From assembly GCA_031278715.1 (NCBI GenBank), contig JAITJW010000207.1, positions 1 to 34,326 on the forward strand: DNA of 34,326 bases. The letters run 5' to 3'. The DNA is from Treponema sp. (GTDB lineage Bacteria; Spirochaetota; Spirochaetia; Treponematales; Breznakiellaceae). Numbering within the stretch: position 1 is the first letter of the stretch; every line of letters starts with the position of its first letter. The notes under the pieces are model-generated. The model was not told where the DNA came from and did no database searches. It saw nothing but the letters and a program-made list of their open reading frames with translations. Of this stretch, positions 31,974-34,326 are shown piece after piece. The position numbers were made by a program, and so were the translations under genes.

Positions 31974-34016
31974 CTACGCGTGGACATTCCGGTCATGCAG
32001 ATAGGTCCTCAACAGGCCCATAAGGTCGTCAAAATCGAAAGGTTTCCCGATATGATCGTCCATCCCCGCCTCCAGACAGCGTTCCACATCCTCCTTAAAG
32101 ACGTTGGCGGTCATGGCAATGATGGGAATGGCCGCGGCATTTGGGGCCGGTGAAGCCCGGATAGCACGGGTAGCCTCGTAACCGTCCATTTCGGGCATCT
32201 GAATATCCATAAAGATCATGTCAAAGGCGTTGGGAGAGGCGTTAAAGACCCGTACCGCCATGCTTCCGTTTTCCACACATTCAACAGAGATCCCCGTCGG
32301 CTCCAGAAGGGCAAGTACGATTTCCCGGTTAATCGCCACATCCTCGGCCAGGAGGACCCTGAAACCGGAAAAGTTGTCGTTGTCCGGCGCTTTCGTCCCC
32401 TCCCCGGTTTCCGGGACCCGTTCCGCCAGCCCCCTTTTAAGAAACACGCTGAAACTAAAAACAGAACCCTTGCCGGGCTCGGATTCCACCCTGATCTGTC
32501 CCCCCATCATCTCCACAATCCGCTTGGAAATTGCCAAGCCCAGGCCCGTCCCGCCGTATTTCCGGGAGGTGGAAGAGTCCGCCTGGGTAAATGAGGAGAA
32601 CAGCCCTGTCTGTTGATCCGGGTGTATGCCGATTCCCGTATCGGCGACTCTTATCAAAATCGGAAAGATTTCCCGTTCCGCCTCCCCTTTGTCCGGAGAC
32701 ACCGGAACCGCCGGCGCCGGCTTTGCCGAAACCAGCCCTTCTGAACTCGACCCTCCCGAAACCAGCCCTTCTGAACCCGGTCCTCCCGAACTCGACCCTT
32801 CTGAACCCGGCCCTTCCGGAACCGGTTCTGCCGGGAAAGCCTCCAGGCTGATGCTCCCGTAGTCGGGGGTGAATTTGACGGCATTTGAAAGGAGGTTGGC
32901 TATCACCTGGGAAAGCCGCTGTTCATCACCGTAGAGGCGGCCGGGAATACGGTTGTCGATATTCACCGTAAAACGCTGGTGCTTTTCCTCCACCTTAAAG
33001 CCGATTACGCCGATGATTTTCCTGATCATCTGTTCAAAATCAAAATCCGTAGGATCAAGCTCAAATTTGTTGGCCTCGATCTTGGACATATCAAGAACGT
33101 CGTTGATAACCCCCAGGAGGTGGCTCCCCGCCTCGGCGATTTTCTCCAGGGAATACTCTTTTTTTTCAATGTCCGGCGCCGCCTTGCCGATGGCGGCCAT
33201 GCCGATAATGGCGTTCATGGGGGTCCGCATCTCGTGGCTCATATTGGCAAGGAAATCGCTTTTGGCCTGGCTTGCCCTTTTCACCTCTTTCAGGGCCATG
33301 TTCCGCTCTTTTTCCCGCAGGGACAGGAGCAATTCCTTTCTTCGCAGGACAACGATGCTGCCAAAACCCGTAACAATGACAAAGGCCATAGACAGGAGCA
33401 GGAAATTTGAAAAAAACGCGCCGCTTTTCTGTATGGCAAGGAGCCGCCTGTCGGCAACGTCCACCCCGGCGATGGCGATAACATTCCCCGCGGAATCAAA
33501 AACCGGAGCATAGGCGGAGATAATATCCGGCCAGCCTGTTACGTAGTCCCCGGGGCTGGTAACAAAGGCCTTTTTTTCCTCAAGCACCCGGTATATCTCC
33601 TCCTCCTCAATGGCTTCGGGGGCGGTAGACAAATTTACAACCGTTTGGGGATCATCATCGTTGTCAACGATGTAGTGAATAAAGCCCCCCGCTTCATCGA
33701 CACGGAAGTAGTAGGCGTAGAGGACCTGGTATTCCCGGGCAAAGTCCTCAAGCTGCCGCCGGAGATCCTGAAACAGGGGTTTTTCCATATCGGCGGCGGT
33801 TTTAAGTTCTTCCAATTCCGCCGCTTCGGTCTGCCGGGAAAGGTTCCGGCTTATTACCAAAAGCCGTTCGGTAAATATATCGCCCAGGTAGGATGAAACG
33901 GAACGGATAAAATAACCGGTGTAAACTGAAATAAGCAATATCAAAACCGCGGCGATGGAAAAAAGAATCACCCCCATGTTGTCGTATATCTTTTTTCGTA
34001 TGCTCACCGCGGCCAT
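31974..34016 (-). CDS. Hybrid sensor histidine kinase with receiver domain
   Basis: A 680-aa membrane sensor. TM1 is at about 14-36 and TM2 at about 203-224, with a 165-residue extracytoplasmic Cache/PAS-like domain between them. The HisKA domain has the phosphoacceptor His261 (MSHEMRTPMNAI). The ATPase domain shows N-box NLLSNAVKFT, G1 ADTGIGI, F-box FSSFTQ and G2 GGTGLGLAI. The C-terminal receiver has Asp604 (FMDIQMPEMDG). There is no HPt or output domain, so a phosphotransfer partner is needed. A 35-residue low-complexity insert lies between the N and G1 boxes. A GGAGG is 12 bases before the ATG, rather far. It follows tpiA by 56 bases and may share its transcript. Confidence 0.9.
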   Translation of the reverse strand: MAAVSIRKKIYDNMGVILFSIAAVLILLISVYTGYFIRSVSSYLGDIFTERLLVISRNLSRQTEAAELEELKTAADMEKPLFQDLRRQLEDFAREYQVLYAYYFRVDEAGGFIHYIVDNDDDPQTVVNLSTAPEAIEEEEIYRVLEEKKAFVTSPGDYVTGWPDIISAYAPVFDSAGNVIAIAGVDVADRRLLAIQKSGAFFSNFLLLSMAFVIVTGFGSIVVLRRKELLLSLREKERNMALKEVKRASQAKSDFLANMSHEMRTPMNAIIGMAAIGKAAPDIEKKEYSLEKIAEAGSHLLGVINDVLDMSKIEANKFELDPTDFDFEQMIRKIIGVIGFKVEEKHQRFTVNIDNRIPGRLYGDEQRLSQVIANLLSNAVKFTPDYGSISLEAFPAEPVPEGPGSEGSSSGGPGSEGLVSGGSSSEGLVSAKPAPAVPVSPDKGEAEREIFPILIRVADTGIGIHPDQQTGLFSSFTQADSSTSRKYGGTGLGLAISKRIVEMMGGQIRVESEPGKGSVFSFSVFLKRGLAERVPETGEGTKAPDNDNFSGFRVLLAEDVAINREIVLALLEPTGISVECVENGSMAVRVFNASPNAFDMIFMDIQMPEMDGYEATRAIRASPAPNAAAIPIIAMTANVFKEDVERCLEAGMDDHIGKPFDFDDLMGLLRTYLHDRNVHA
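32721..32825 (-). repeat. 15-bp minisatellite inside the kinase gene, seven units
   Basis: Seven 15-bp units (plus-strand pattern CCCTTCTGAACCCGG with variants) encode five-residue repeats on the minus strand: PVPEG, PGSEG, SSSGG, PGSEG, LVSGG, SSSEG, LVSAK. They lie between the N-box and G1-box of the ATP-binding domain. Confidence 0.8.
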
Positions 34017-34072
34017 AGTTTTAAGGCGCCTCCATAAGGCAGTGCCTAAACTTCATGCGCCTTTCCGCCTCA

Positions 34073-34326
34073 TTATCCAAATTTCGCGATAGGTATAAAG
34101 GTATCGGCTTTAAGGGCGGCGCCGCCCACCAGCGCGCCGTCAATGTTTTCCTTTGCCATAAGCTGGGCGGCGTTCTCAGGTTTTACCGAACCGCCGTACT
34201 GGATGATGATCCTGTCCGCGGCGGCCTGGCCGTAAAGCCGTGCCAGCACCTTACGGACAAAGGCGTGGATGGCATCGGCGTCTTCCGGGGTGGCGGTTTT
34301 GCCGGTACCGATAGCCCAGACCGGCT
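34073..34326 (-). CDS. tpiA: Triosephosphate isomerase, C-terminal part (cut by window edge)
   Basis: TpiA interconverts dihydroxyacetone phosphate and glyceraldehyde 3-phosphate in glycolysis. Only the last 83 codons are in the window, read on the minus strand to TAA at 34075-34073. Visible family segments are [16 protein letters not shown] (the region after the catalytic loop), [14 protein letters not shown] (the phosphate-binding GGSV) and [15 protein letters not shown] near the end. The rest of the gene, including the catalytic Lys, His and Glu, lies outside the window. The hybrid kinase gene follows after 56 bases. Confidence 0.95.
   Translation of the reverse strand, partial: PVWAIGTGKTATPEDADAIHAFVRKVLARLYGQAAADRIIIQYGGSVKPENAAQLMAKENIDGALVGGAALKADTFIPIAKFG

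Overview
This window reads as part of a spirochaete chromosome, most likely a GC-rich Treponema of the termite-gut type. The pointers are a GreA fused to a very large N-terminal region (an architecture known in Treponema and Borrelia), a V/A-type rather than F-type ATPase, several lineage-specific TPR proteins, and a tig-clpP-clpX-lon cluster. The genus is inferred from gene content; no species is claimed.

Left part (1-10385, + strand). It opens with a poly-C tract (5-63) and a gene-free stretch. Then come an unrecognised 163-aa protein, RsmD, two TPR-type proteins behind a strong promoter, RlmN, tRNA-Leu(UAG), and the protein-quality cluster trigger factor, ClpP, ClpX and Lon.

Middle (10386-16227). 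A 570-base stretch between lon and a convergent GT4 glycosyltransferase holds two decayed gene fragments, one resembling the C-terminus of an Rpn-family nuclease/transposase. Divergent from the glycosyltransferase is an anaerobic (class III) ribonucleotide reductase operon: nrdR, nrdD, a glycyl-radical/redoxin fusion gene, and nrdG. NrdD stops just after its zinc site and has no glycyl-radical motif. That motif is on the next ORF, fused to a thioredoxin-fold domain with a CPAC active site. This split and re-fused enzyme is the most unusual system in the window. Two NrdR-box-like sites overlap the operon promoter.

Next (16243-21623, + strand). A TPR protein, the large GreA fusion, and a membrane-anchored vWA-like protein with a 57-bp tandem Pro-rich repeat. 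Two hairpins and a strong bidirectional terminator follow.

Right part (21801-34326, - strand). In transcription order: the 3' end of tpiA, a hybrid histidine kinase with a 15-bp minisatellite inside its ATP-binding domain, an Arg/Asp-rich DRR-repeat protein, then secG, a PTS EIIA protein and a V-type ATPase operon (coiled-coil G/H, C, I, K, F, E, A, B). No subunit D gene follows B. Three tandem GTCAAC dyads lie upstream of secG and look like an operator array. The V-ATPase genes are tightly packed, with three 4-nt overlaps (H/C, C/I, E/A) plus A/B, and are probably one transcription unit.
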